This document shows positions 25,840 through 35,096 of a stretch of 64,000 nucleotides of DNA, one piece after another. This DNA comes from Holophagales bacterium (GTDB taxonomy: Bacteria; Acidobacteriota; Thermoanaerobaculia; UBA5066): NCBI GenBank assembly GCA_016714815.1, contig JADKBZ010000032.1, positions 124,001 through 188,000 on the forward strand, written 5' to 3'. Numbering within the stretch: position 1 is the stretch's first letter; each line of letters begins with the position of its first letter. Both the position numbers and the translations under genes were made by a program. The notes below the pieces were generated by a model that was not told where the DNA came from, searched no databases, and saw nothing but the letters and a program-made list of their open reading frames with translations.

Positions 25840-26220
25840 GTGAAGATCGTCGAGTCGCCGCACGCTCCCCACCCCGCAGGGCACTATTCGCAGGCCGTCG
25901 TTCACGGGGGGCTCGTCTTCGTGGCCGGGCAGCTGCCTCACGACCCGGCGCGTCCCGGGGAACCGGCGGGAAACGTGGAGGAGCAGACCATCCGGGCGCT
26001 TCGGAACGTCGAGGCGATCCTCGTGGCGGCGGGCAGCGGCCTCGAGCGGCTCCTCTCCGTCACCGTCTACGTCGCCGACCTCTCGCTCTGGCCTCGCGTG
26101 AACGCGGCCTACGCCGGCGTTCTCGGGAGCCATCGCCCGGCCCGCGCCGTCGTCCCGGTCCGGGAGCTCCACCACGGCTACCTCGTCGAGGTCCAGGCCG
26201 TAGCGGCCCTCCGGGAATAG
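25840..26220 (+). CDS. RidA/YjgF-family enamine/imine deaminase
   Basis: The 126-aa product starts at GTG 25840. Family features are HYSQAVVHGGLVFVAGQLP, a central EEQTIRALRNVEAILVAAGS helix and the C-terminal HRPARAVVPVREL with the arginine that holds the substrate carboxylate. RidA proteins hydrolyse reactive 2-aminoacrylate-type intermediates from PLP enzymes. Length is standard. The next gene starts 10 bases after its stop, so the two are probably co-transcribed. Confidence 0.88.
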   Translation: MKIVESPHAPHPAGHYSQAVVHGGLVFVAGQLPHDPARPGEPAGNVEEQTIRALRNVEAILVAAGSGLERLLSVTVYVADLSLWPRVNAAYAGVLGSHRPARAVVPVRELHHGYLVEVQAVAALRE

Positions 26221-26230
26221 GACACCGGCC

Positions 26231-27112
26231 TTGCCGGGAGCCACACCCCGCTCGACCGTCCTCCCGTGGGTCGCGTACGGCGTCTGCGCGGTCGTCTGGG
26301 GCAGCACCTACTTCGGGATCGCGGTCGCGCTCGAGTCGTTTCCACCGTACGGGATGGTGGCCGTCCGTTTCAGCTTCGCCGCGCTCCTGGCGCTGGGGGT
26401 GGGGCGGCTGCTCCGGGAGCCCCTGCCGAAGCGCGCAGAGCTGCCGCACCTGGCCCTCGTCGGCGTCCTTCTCCTCGGCGTCTGCAATGCCCTGGTCGTC
26501 TGGGCGGAGACGCGAGTCAGCTCGGGGGTCGCGGCGGTCCTCGCCGCCCTGACGCCCGCCTGGTTCGGCGTCCTGACGGCACGGACCGAGCCTCTCGGGG
26601 GGCGCGGGTGGACGGGGACGGGCCTCGGCCTGGCGGGCGTCGTCCTGCTCGTCGGGCCGGGTGCAAAAGGCGGCATCGACCTCGGCGGTGTGGGCGCGGT
26701 CCTCCTGGCCTCCGCCCTGTGGGCGGTCGGGACGCTTCACCACCGAAAGTACGTGACGGCGGGAGGCGCCCTGACGAACGCCGGCCTCGAGATGCTCGCG
26801 GCGGCCTTGCTGGGGATCGTCGTCGCCCCGCTGACCGGAGGGTTCGTGCGCGGGCCGGTCACGCCGAAGGCGCTGCTGGCCGTCGGCTACCTCGCGATCT
26901 TCGGCTCGTGTCTCGCCTACACGGCCCACACCTACCTCTCGAAGGCGTGGAACCCGGTGCGCGCCGGGACTTACGCCTACCTCAATCCGGTCATCGCCGT
27001 CCTCCTCGGAACGATGTTCCTGGGGGAGGCTTTCAACTCCCGGATGGCACTCGGAATGGCCGTCATCCTGGCGGGCGTCGCGCTCGTCCAGTACAGGTCC
27101 CACGGGGGCTGA
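26231..27112 (+). CDS. EamA/DMT-superfamily transporter
   Basis: The 293-aa product starts at TTG 26231. It has about ten hydrophobic helices in two EamA halves: VAYGVCAVVWGSTYFGIAVA in the first, and LTNAGLEMLAAALLGIVVAP through YLNPVIAVLLGTMFLGEAFN in the second. The motif NPVIAVLLG...GE is typical of RhaT/YdcZ-like exporters of amino acids or other metabolites. The substrate cannot be read from sequence. It converges on a small TSUP gene, with a shared hairpin between them. Confidence 0.88.
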   Translation: MPGATPRSTVLPWVAYGVCAVVWGSTYFGIAVALESFPPYGMVAVRFSFAALLALGVGRLLREPLPKRAELPHLALVGVLLLGVCNALVVWAETRVSSGVAAVLAALTPAWFGVLTARTEPLGGRGWTGTGLGLAGVVLLVGPGAKGGIDLGGVGAVLLASALWAVGTLHHRKYVTAGGALTNAGLEMLAAALLGIVVAPLTGGFVRGPVTPKALLAVGYLAIFGSCLAYTAHTYLSKAWNPVRAGTYAYLNPVIAVLLGTMFLGEAFNSRMALGMAVILAGVALVQYRSHGG

Positions 27113-27118
27113 GGAGCG

Positions 27119-27148
27119 GCCGCCCCAAGGGAAGCCCGCCGGGGCGGC
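27119..27148. terminator. Hairpin between convergent transporter genes
   Basis: GCCGCCCC (27119-27126) pairs with GGGGCGGC (27141-27148) around a 14-base loop, between stops at 27112 (plus) and 27150 (minus). Confidence 0.4.
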
Positions 27149-27149
27149 G

Positions 27150-27533
27150 TCAGATCCAGCCGATCCGTTTCAGCGCGCCGTGGACGAGGTAGATGCCCAT
27201 CCCGGTCACGAAGACGCCGAAGAGGAGCCGCAGGTGCGGCCCCTTCATGCGGTTCGCGACGTTCGCTCCGAGCCAGGAGCCGAGGAACATCGTCGCGGCC
27301 AGGATCGCCCCCGCTTTCACGTCGACGTTCCCGTGCCGCCAGTACTCGTACGTGGCGGCCAGGCCGATCGGGGGAAGCAGGACCGCGAGGCTCGTTCCGG
27401 TGGCCTTGTGCTGGGTGAACCCCGCCCAGTAGATCAGCGCTGGGACGAGGACGATCCCGCCTCCGACGCCGAAGAGGCCGGCGGCGATGCCGCCGAGAAT
27501 TCCGATGAGGATGAAGGTGGCCGTTTCGGACAT
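27150..27533 (-). CDS. Half-size TSUP (TauE/SafE) family permease
   Basis: The 127-aa product has four hydrophobic helices. It carries the family signature near its start (ILGGIAAGLFGVGGGIVLVP) and a second conserved stretch (TGTSLAVLLPPIGLAATYEY). Usual TauE/SafE proteins have about 250 residues and eight helices in two repeats; this one has a single repeat, so it probably dimerises. No partner half is next to it. Family substrates are sulfite, sulfoacetate and other organic anions; none can be chosen here. Confidence 0.8.
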   Translation of the reverse strand: MSETATFILIGILGGIAAGLFGVGGGIVLVPALIYWAGFTQHKATGTSLAVLLPPIGLAATYEYWRHGNVDVKAGAILAATMFLGSWLGANVANRMKGPHLRLLFGVFVTGMGIYLVHGALKRIGWI

Positions 27534-27710
27534 CGCGGAAATGCCTCCCTTCGGGACGGAGCGCCTTCTCTCTCCCTCCTCGAGGCCCCCACGGTGTCAC
27601 CTTCCCGGAAGGCCTTCAAGGGCCCGGGGGCTCCGCCCTCGGACGTTTGATTCCGCGCCGGGCCCGGTCCATCCTCGACGGGCGGGGGGCGTCTCCCGGA
27701 AGGTGGGGTC

Positions 27711-30700
27711 ATGTCTGTTCGTTTCTTCGTCCACGGCGGCCGCGGACCCGGGATGCGGCACGAAGAGGGATTCCGCGTGACGGGACGCGGCCGTTCTCGT
27801 GCCGACGGGCGTTCGGGCCCGGGGCGGCTTGCTCTTCCCGCTCTCCTCCTTCTGGCGTCGCCGCTTCTTCACGCCCGGGAGCCGCTGACGGACCCTCGAC
27901 AGTGGATGATCGAGGTGGAGGGCGAGCCGGCCGTCGAGAGCTGGCTGAAGGCGGGGGCCGCGGGGCGCGTGTCGGCGCAGGGCGCCTCCGTCGCCCGCGT
28001 CTCGGAGCTCGAATCCGTTCAGCTCCGGATCGAGGAGCAGCTCCGGGCCCCCGAGATCGGCGCCGTCGTGCAGTTCCGGACGCAGAGGGTCTTCAACGGG
28101 ATGGCCGTCTTCGTCGATCCGTCCCGGGTCGCCGCGATCCGCGCCCTTCCGGGCGTGAGGTCCGTGAAGCCCCTCGTCCTCCACACCCCCTCCAACTCCA
28201 CGAGCGTCCCGTTCCTCGGAGTGCCGGCTCAGGTCTGGCAGGCCCACGGCAACACGGGAGAGGGCGTGAAGGTCGGGATCATCGACAGCGGAATCGACTA
28301 CCAGCACGCGATGTTCGGAGGCAGCGGCGCGGCGGCCGACTACCGGGCCAACGACCGGACGAAGGCGCCCGACTCCTGGTTCCCGACGGCGCGCGTCGTC
28401 GGCGGTACCGACTTCGCCGGCGACGACTACGGCTCGGGCAGCGCGGCCAGGCCCGACCCCGACCCGATGGACTGCGACGGGCACGGGAGCCACGTGGCCG
28501 GCACCGTCGGCGGCGCGGGAGTGAACGCGGACGGGTCGACCTTCCAGGGGCCCTGGGACGGCAGCGTCCCGTTCACGTCCCTGCGCATCGGTCCGGGCGT
28601 CGCCCCGAAGGCGAGCCTCTACGCGCTGCGGGTCTTCGGCTGCTCGGGGTCGACCGGCCTCGTGACGCAGGCGCTCGAGTGGGCGATGGATCCGAACGAG
28701 GACGGCGATTTTTCCGACAGGCTCGACGTCGTCAACCTGTCGCTCGGCTCCCAGTTCGGAGACGCGGCCGACGCGAGCTCGATCGCTTCCGACAACGCCT
28801 CCCGGGCAGGGATCGTCGTCGTCTGCGCCGGCGGGAACGCCGGAGACACCTACTTCATCGTCGGAAGCCCCGGGACCTCGGACCACGCGATCTCCGTCGC
28901 GGCCTCCGTCGACTCCGGGGTCACCGGCGGCGCGCTCGGCATCCTTCCGCCGTCCTCCATCGCGGGTGTCGTTAGCGCGGGGATCGCGAACTTCGGCGGC
29001 CCGCCGGCGGCCGGCGGCACCGCCGGCCCCCTCGTCGCCGCGGCCCCGGCGGACGCGTGCGCGACGATCACGAACGGGGCGGCGCTCCAGGGGAAGGTCG
29101 CGCTCGTCGACCGGGGGACGTGCCTCTTCGTCGAGAAGGTGAAGCGCGCCCAGGACGCGGGCGCCCTCGCGGTCGTCGTCGCCAACAACGTCGAGGGGAC
29201 TCTGGCCATGGGCGGGACCGACGCGACGGTGACGGTCCCGTCGGTCCTGATCTCCCTCTCCGACGGGAATCGCCTGAAGGCCGTGCTCGCGGGAGGCGTC
29301 GCCGTCGCCCTCTACCCCGGGTCGGACACGCTCGCGTCGTTCTCGTCGCGGGGTCCGCGCCGGGAGAGCGTCCCGGCCGGGCCGAAGCCCGACGTCGCGG
29401 GGCCGGGCGCCTCGATCACCTCCGTCGCGTCGGGGGTCGGCATCTCCGCGACGGGAGCGATCGAGTTCACGGGCGGGAACCTGGCGGCGACGATGTCGGG
29501 AACGTCGATGGCGACGCCGCACCTGTCGGGAGTGATGGCGCTCGTCAGGAAGGCGCACCCGGGCTGGACGCCGGCGGAGCTGAAGGCGGCGGTGATGAAC
29601 ACCGCCGGGTTCGACGTCGGCAGGTACCCGCCGGCCGGATCGCGGCCGGTCTACGGACCGGCCCGCGCCGGTGCCGGCCGCGTCGACGCGGCGCGCGCGA
29701 TCGCGACGAATGTCCTAGCGTTCAACGACGAGCGCCCCGAGCTGGTGAGCCTCGCCGCGTTCGTGGAGGGAACGGCCCCCTCCACTGCGACCCGGAGGGT
29801 TCGCGTGGTCAACAAGGGGACCCTCCCGGTGACGCTGACCCCCGGCTGGGCGGGCGCGGCGACGCTTCCGGGGGTCCGCGTCGAGGTTCCGGCCGCGCCG
29901 GTCGTCGTCCCGGCGGGGGGAGCGACGACGTTCGACGTGAACGTCGTGCTCGCGGACCCGACGGCCGTCACGCACGCGCCCGACCCGACGCTCGACCTCA
30001 CCCAGACGACCTTCGCGCCGCTCTCGAACAGGCACTGGCTGGCCGAGGCAGGAGGAGTCGTGACTCTCTCGGGCGCGCCGGCCGGGACCCTTCGGGTTCC
30101 GCTGCACGTCGTCGCGCGGGGCCAGTCCGACGTGCGAGCCGCCTCTCGCGCTCTCGGGGTCCCGGCGTCGGGCGGGGCGTTCACGATTCCCCTCTCGGGG
30201 ACGGGCCTGAAGACGGGGCCCCTCCTTCCGATCGACGTCGTCTCGACCGTCTCGGCGTTCGAGCTGCACCTCGAGAGCCCGAAGCAGCCGGGGACGAGCG
30301 CCGAACGCGCCGCCGGCGATCTCGCCCTCGTCGGCGCGGCGAGCTCGGTCCCCGTCACCGGGTTCGGGGCCGGGGCGACCGTCTGGTTCGCCGTCGCGAC
30401 CTGGGGCGAATGGATGAGCCCTGCAGAGGCGTCGTTCGAGGTCCAGATCGACCGGAACGGCGACGGCCTGGCCGACGCGAAGGTGACGACGCTGCAGACG
30501 GGAGACGCGGAAGACCCCGCGGCTCCCGGGGAGACGCTCGACCCGACGGACGTCCACGTGGCCCTGACGTCCACGACCGGGCCGGCCTTCAAGGTCGGGA
30601 CGTACCGCTACCTGAACGTCGACCCGGCCGCCCGCGACACGAACCTCTTCGCCTCGAACGTCGTCGTCCTCCCCGCGCCGGCGGGGCCGGAGGGCCTCGG

Positions 30701-32687
30701 CCTGTCGGCGGGAAACGCCCGGTTCCGCTATCGGGTCCTTTCGTCCAGCACCTACCTCGGCAGCGTCGAAACGACCCCGTGGCGGACGTTCGACGCCGAG
30801 AACCCCGGCTATTCGGCCCTCGCCGCCAACGGGACTCCGTTCCACGACGCGCTCGGGGGCTCGGCCCTGCCGGCCCGCTACGACCCGGCCTCCGCGCAGT
30901 CGACCGGAGCGCTCGGCGTCCTCCTCCTCCACCACCACAACGCGTTCGCCGCGAGGGCCGAGGCCCTCACCGGGCGCAACTCGCCGCCGTCGGTCACGCT
31001 CGCCGAGCCGGGGGCGGGAGCGCCGGGTTTCTACGCCGGGCTCGGTGTCGCCTTTCGCGCCGTGGGTTCGGACCCGGATGCCGGCGACACCGTCTCCTAC
31101 TCCTGGGACCTCGGCGACGGCCGGACGGCGACGGGCGCCTTCGTGACGCGGTCCTTCCCGCGGGCAGGCAGCTACACCGTCCGCGTGACCGTCACCGACG
31201 GCACCGGCGCGACCGCGACGGCCCAGGTCGTCGTCACGATCCGGGAGCCGCAGCCGGACCTCGGCCTTTCCAAGCTCCTGCCGGTCGTCCTCGACGTGCG
31301 AGGAGTCGGCGGCGCGCCCTTCACGACCGAGCTGACACTCGTCTCGCGGGCCTCGGCGGCGACGCCCGCGCTCCTCCTCTACACCGCGTCCGCGGGCTCG
31401 GGCTCCGGCTGGGCCAGCGTCGGCCTCGAGGCGAGGGAGACCCGGATCATTCCGGACGTCATCGAGTACCTCAGGTCGCAGGGGCTCCCGATTCCCGACG
31501 ACGGAACGAACCAGGTTGGCACCCTTCAGGTCCTCCTCGACGGGGCGACGAGTTCTTCGGACTTCTTCATCGGCGGCCGAACTTCGACCCCGGGTGACGG
31601 GGGGAGCTTCGGCCTCTTCTACCCGGACGCCCAGACCTCGGAATCGACCCTGACCGTCGCCGGGCTCCAGGAGAACGACGCGATGCGGTCGAACCTCGCG
31701 GTCCTCAACGGAGGCTCCGCACCGATCACGGTGAGGGTCCGCCTCGAGGGGCCGCTCGGCGAATTCCTCGGCACCCTGCCCGACGCGGTCCTCCCCGCGT
31801 GGGGCTGGACGCAGTACAACAGGCCGCTGTCGGGCAGGTCCGCGGCGGGCCGGGCGGTCGCCACCCGGATCTCGGGGACATCGCCGTTCTCGGCCTACGG
31901 CGTCCTGAACGACGCGGGGACGTCGGACGGCTCCTTCGTGCCGCCGCTCCTGCCGGGCGGGTCGGGGGCCGCCGACCGGATGATCCCGGTCGTCCTCGAC
32001 GTCAAGGGCCTCGGCACGAGCCGCTACGCGACGGAGCTGACGCTCGCCAACCTCGGTTCGACGGCGATCTCCGCCACCCTCGTCTACAGCGCCACCGCGC
32101 AGTTCGGCGGTGGCTCGGGCTCCGTTCCGCTGACGCTCGCCGCGGGGGAGCAGCGGGTCCTTCCCGACGCGATCTCGTTCCTGCGGGCCGGCGGCCTCGC
32201 CATTCCGGGGGGCGGGGCCAGCGTCGCCGGCTCGCTCCTCGTGAAGGTGCCCGCCGGCACGTCGCCGGACGTCCTCGTCGCCGGAGCACGGACGTACACG
32301 GGGTCGACGCTCCGTCCCGGGACCTTCGGGGTCTACTACCCGGGCCTGACCCTCGCCGAATCGGCGAACGGCACGGCCCGGGTGCACGGGCTCCAGCAGA
32401 CGGCCGCGATGCGGTCGAACGTCGCCCTCGTCAACGTCGGGGACGCGGGCTCCGTGACGCTCCGCGTCACCTTTTACGGCGAGGCTGGAGATCCCCTGGC
32501 GAACCCGGAGGAGTGGATGCTGGGGGCCGGCGAGTGGAGGCAGCTGGGAACGCCCCTGGCCTCGCGGGGCGCCACCGCGGGCTCGGCGGTCGTCGAGCGG
32601 ATCTCGGGGGCGTCCCGCTTCCTCGTGTATGGAGTCCTCAACGATGCCGCGACCTCGGACGGAAGCTACCTGCCGATGTCGAGGTGA
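27711..32687 (+). CDS. Large secreted S8 (subtilase) protease with PA, PKD and duplicated C-terminal domains
   Basis: The 1658-aa product starts at ATG 27711, with GGAAGGTGG upstream. A long basic N-region precedes the signal core (LALPALLLLASPLLHA, 40-55). An inhibitor-I9-like propeptide spans about 60-155. Catalytic residues are Asp192 (GIIDSGIDY), His258 (DGHGSHVAGT) and Ser599 (SGTSMATP). A PA insert lies at about 430-545 (KVALVDRGTCLFVEKVKRAQ). Beta-sandwich domains follow, then a PKD domain near 1100-1185 (YSWDLGDGRTATGAFVTRSF). The end holds two related modules of about 230 residues, each starting with a VVLDV(R/K)G(V/L)G motif and containing GxxSxS...LxAGExR and AMRSN(L/V)A. It is probably an extracellular protein-degrading enzyme. 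Its 3' end overlaps the convergent patatin gene by 22 bases. Confidence 0.92.
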   Translation: MSVRFFVHGGRGPGMRHEEGFRVTGRGRSRADGRSGPGRLALPALLLLASPLLHAREPLTDPRQWMIEVEGEPAVESWLKAGAAGRVSAQGASVARVSELESVQLRIEEQLRAPEIGAVVQFRTQRVFNGMAVFVDPSRVAAIRALPGVRSVKPLVLHTPSNSTSVPFLGVPAQVWQAHGNTGEGVKVGIIDSGIDYQHAMFGGSGAAADYRANDRTKAPDSWFPTARVVGGTDFAGDDYGSGSAARPDPDPMDCDGHGSHVAGTVGGAGVNADGSTFQGPWDGSVPFTSLRIGPGVAPKASLYALRVFGCSGSTGLVTQALEWAMDPNEDGDFSDRLDVVNLSLGSQFGDAADASSIASDNASRAGIVVVCAGGNAGDTYFIVGSPGTSDHAISVAASVDSGVTGGALGILPPSSIAGVVSAGIANFGGPPAAGGTAGPLVAAAPADACATITNGAALQGKVALVDRGTCLFVEKVKRAQDAGALAVVVANNVEGTLAMGGTDATVTVPSVLISLSDGNRLKAVLAGGVAVALYPGSDTLASFSSRGPRRESVPAGPKPDVAGPGASITSVASGVGISATGAIEFTGGNLAATMSGTSMATPHLSGVMALVRKAHPGWTPAELKAAVMNTAGFDVGRYPPAGSRPVYGPARAGAGRVDAARAIATNVLAFNDERPELVSLAAFVEGTAPSTATRRVRVVNKGTLPVTLTPGWAGAATLPGVRVEVPAAPVVVPAGGATTFDVNVVLADPTAVTHAPDPTLDLTQTTFAPLSNRHWLAEAGGVVTLSGAPAGTLRVPLHVVARGQSDVRAASRALGVPASGGAFTIPLSGTGLKTGPLLPIDVVSTVSAFELHLESPKQPGTSAERAAGDLALVGAASSVPVTGFGAGATVWFAVATWGEWMSPAEASFEVQIDRNGDGLADAKVTTLQTGDAEDPAAPGETLDPTDVHVALTSTTGPAFKVGTYRYLNVDPAARDTNLFASNVVVLPAPAGPEGLGLSAGNARFRYRVLSSSTYLGSVETTPWRTFDAENPGYSALAANGTPFHDALGGSALPARYDPASAQSTGALGVLLLHHHNAFAARAEALTGRNSPPSVTLAEPGAGAPGFYAGLGVAFRAVGSDPDAGDTVSYSWDLGDGRTATGAFVTRSFPRAGSYTVRVTVTDGTGATATAQVVVTIREPQPDLGLSKLLPVVLDVRGVGGAPFTTELTLVSRASAATPALLLYTASAGSGSGWASVGLEARETRIIPDVIEYLRSQGLPIPDDGTNQVGTLQVLLDGATSSSDFFIGGRTSTPGDGGSFGLFYPDAQTSESTLTVAGLQENDAMRSNLAVLNGGSAPITVRVRLEGPLGEFLGTLPDAVLPAWGWTQYNRPLSGRSAAGRAVATRISGTSPFSAYGVLNDAGTSDGSFVPPLLPGGSGAADRMIPVVLDVKGLGTSRYATELTLANLGSTAISATLVYSATAQFGGGSGSVPLTLAAGEQRVLPDAISFLRAGGLAIPGGGASVAGSLLVKVPAGTSPDVLVAGARTYTGSTLRPGTFGVYYPGLTLAESANGTARVHGLQQTAAMRSNVALVNVGDAGSVTLRVTFYGEAGDPLANPEEWMLGAGEWRQLGTPLASRGATAGSAVVERISGASRFLVYGVLNDAATSDGSYLPMSR

Positions 32688-34906
32688 CCTGAACCGAGGG
32701 CTTTCTTCGCCGCGTCGTAGCCGGATGCGATCAGCTCGACGTGCCGGTCGTACTCGTTCAGGCGGAACTGGTCGACGGCCGGCTCGACGAGAAGGTCGAC
32801 GAACCGCAGGCCCGAGCGCAGGGCCATGACGCTGTTGATCTCCTGCGTCCGGAGGAGGGAGCCGACGAGGGAGGGGGCGCGCATCTTCCTCGCCCAGGGG
32901 AGGAAGCGTCCCCGGAGCACCTGCCAGCCGGAGAGCTCGGGGCCAAACCTGTAGGGCTTCACCTTGTCGACGGCGGGAGCGACGTTCACGCCGATCACGG
33001 TGCCGCAGTCGGCGCGGCCGGCCATCCGTTCGACGGGGAAGTTGTCGACGACGCCGCCGTCGACGACGACGTCGCCGTCGTCGATGATCGGCGGGAAGAC
33101 GCCGGGAATCGACATGCTCTTGCGGACCGCGCGCCAGAGGGGGCCGCGCCGGTCGACGTCGATGCGGGCGCGGGTCAGGTTCGTCGAGATGCTGAAGAAC
33201 GGCGTCCAGAGGTCCTCGATGGCGCGGTCGCCGTAGAGGGATCTCAGAAGGCGAAGGAGCTTGCCGCCGGACATCAGGGAGACGAGCGGAAGCGTACGGT
33301 CGTAGATCTTCGAGGGGTCAGAGAAGGTCTCGGCCAGCGCGACGAGCTGGGCCGCGGAGCCGTGGAGCGCGTAGCCTGCGCCGACGACGGCGCCCATGCT
33401 CGTGCCGCCGACGAGGTCGACGGAGAGTCCCGCTTCCTCGAGGGCGCGAATCACTCCAATGTGGGCGACGCCCCGGGCGCCGCCGCCGCCGAGCACGAGG
33501 CCGACGCCGCGGCCGGCGAGGCGGCGGGCGAGGCGCTCCTCGTCGCGGCGGTTTCCCGGCCGTACGTGGTGGTGGTCCGCGAGGTCCCTGCAGGAGAGCC
33601 ATTCCGCCGTGCCCGCCGGCTCCGTCGTCGTCGCGGGATGGAGAAGGACGAGCTCGGTCCGCGCGGGGAGCTTCAGCGCGGCGAGCCGCTCCTCGATCGC
33701 GCCCGGGACGGGACTGGCCGTCGCGTCGGCCACGAGGAGGATCCGGTCGGCCCGGCGCAGGCAGCGTTCGGTCCAGGCGTTCCACTCCGGACCCGCGTCG
33801 AGGAGGAGGTGGCGCGTCCGGTCCTCGAGCTCGCGCAGCGAGACCTCGACGGCGAGGTTCAGGGGGCCGGAAAGAGGGGTCTGGGCGGAGCCTCTCCGTC
33901 CGTGACGCTCATCGAAGGCGGCCGCGTCGAGAAAGGCGGTCTCTCCGAGCCTGGCGAGATCGCCGGCGAGCGTGCGCCCCAGGACGGCGGCCGCGGCGGA
34001 GGGGGTGACCGGGAGGATCGCGAAGGTGAGTCCGCCCGTCGCGGTCGCGGGGGCGGAGGCGCGAGCCCCTGGTCCCTGGCCGTTCATCTGTCGCTCGGCG
34101 ACGATGGAGGCGACCCTGAGGAGCGCTTCGGGGTGGCGGAGGGCGAAGGAGCGGAACGCCTCCCGGCCGAGCCGGATGACTTCGCCGTCACGAAGCGCGA
34201 GGACCGTTGCCGAGCGGGGCAGCTGGGTGAGGAGGCCGAGCTCACCGAGGGTGCTGAAGGCCCCCGTCTCGCGGACGGCGACGTCCGTCCCGTCGGGCGC
34301 TTTCACGACGGTCCGGAATCGTCCGGTGACGACCACGTACATCGCGTCGCTCGCCTCTCCCTGGCGAATGAGGGCTTCTCCCGCGACGACCTGCCGCCAC
34401 TCGATGGCCTCCTCCAGCTCGCGGAACGCCGCGGGTTCCGTGATGCCGAAGAGCTCCTCCCAGACGCGGAGGAGCTGCGATCGCTTCAGGCGCGGGCCGA
34501 TGTCGGCGGTGAGACGGGAGGCGACCTCGGGCGCGAGGCGGGCGAGATCGTCGAAGCCGGAGCGCGGCAGACGGACGAGCTCCCCGTCGGTGGCGGCCGT
34601 CAGGGTCGCCGACCGGGGCTGCCCGGTGAGGACGGCCATCTCGCCGGCGAAGTCCCTCGGGCCGATCTCGCCGAGCGTCACCTCGGCTCCGGACGGGGTC
34701 GCCCCGGTGACGCGGAAGCGGCCGGTCTTGACGACGAACATCGCGTCGCCGGGATCGCCGCGGTGGAAGACCTCTTCGCCCGCGGCGAGCGAGACCGTCG
34801 AAACGAGCGCGTCGATGGCGGCGCGGTCCGCCGCTGGAAGCGAATCGTACTCGGGGTAGTGAAAGAGGAGAGCACCGTCTCCGGATGCCGCGAGTCGCTC
34901 GTGCAT
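32666..34906 (-). CDS. Patatin-like phospholipase with two cyclic-nucleotide-binding domains
   Basis: The 746-aa product has two cNMP-binding domains: about 20-135 (EEVFHRGDPGDAMFVVKTGR, GEMAVLTGQPRSATL) and 165-275 (EALIRQGEASDAMYVVVTGR, GELGLLTQLPRSATV). A Rossmann-like linker spans about 290-450. The patatin domain has GGGGARG (473-479, oxyanion hole), GTSMG (nucleophile Ser503) and DGG (Asp616 of the Ser-Asp dyad). This is the architecture of neuropathy-target-esterase-like lysophospholipases. It has no clear signal peptide, so it acts at the inner membrane or cytosol. Activity may respond to cNMP, although the canonical RxA phosphate loops are only approximately kept (PRSAT). Tail-to-tail overlap with the S8 protease gene means both genes read through each other's ends. 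Confidence 0.92.
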   Translation of the reverse strand: MHERLAASGDGALLFHYPEYDSLPAADRAAIDALVSTVSLAAGEEVFHRGDPGDAMFVVKTGRFRVTGATPSGAEVTLGEIGPRDFAGEMAVLTGQPRSATLTAATDGELVRLPRSGFDDLARLAPEVASRLTADIGPRLKRSQLLRVWEELFGITEPAAFRELEEAIEWRQVVAGEALIRQGEASDAMYVVVTGRFRTVVKAPDGTDVAVRETGAFSTLGELGLLTQLPRSATVLALRDGEVIRLGREAFRSFALRHPEALLRVASIVAERQMNGQGPGARASAPATATGGLTFAILPVTPSAAAAVLGRTLAGDLARLGETAFLDAAAFDERHGRRGSAQTPLSGPLNLAVEVSLRELEDRTRHLLLDAGPEWNAWTERCLRRADRILLVADATASPVPGAIEERLAALKLPARTELVLLHPATTTEPAGTAEWLSCRDLADHHHVRPGNRRDEERLARRLAGRGVGLVLGGGGARGVAHIGVIRALEEAGLSVDLVGGTSMGAVVGAGYALHGSAAQLVALAETFSDPSKIYDRTLPLVSLMSGGKLLRLLRSLYGDRAIEDLWTPFFSISTNLTRARIDVDRRGPLWRAVRKSMSIPGVFPPIIDDGDVVVDGGVVDNFPVERMAGRADCGTVIGVNVAPAVDKVKPYRFGPELSGWQVLRGRFLPWARKMRAPSLVGSLLRTQEINSVMALRSGLRFVDLLVEPAVDQFRLNEYDRHVELIASGYDAAKKALGSGHLDIGR

Positions 34907-35038
34907 GGCAGACCACTCCTTGAACGGTTCCCCGGGGCGGAACGGATTCGGCGCGGATGGTAGCGGAAATGAGACGAGTTCTGCATTTGGCGCGGGAATC
35001 CGTTGCCGCCGGCGGGAGACGAAAGGGGAGATCGAGGT

Positions 35039-35066
35039 CTATAGTGGAAAATCAAGACCTGACCCC
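35039..35066. repeat. Half copy of the REP-like palindrome
   Basis: This 28-base stretch matches the right arm at 25775-25802 with one substitution (TAGTGG for TAGTAG) and ends CAAGACCTGACCCC. The opposite arm is missing. It lies in the intergenic region before the amidohydrolase gene. Confidence 0.75.
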
Positions 35067-35096
35067 AAACCTCGGGAGGGCTAAGATTCCCGGGAG

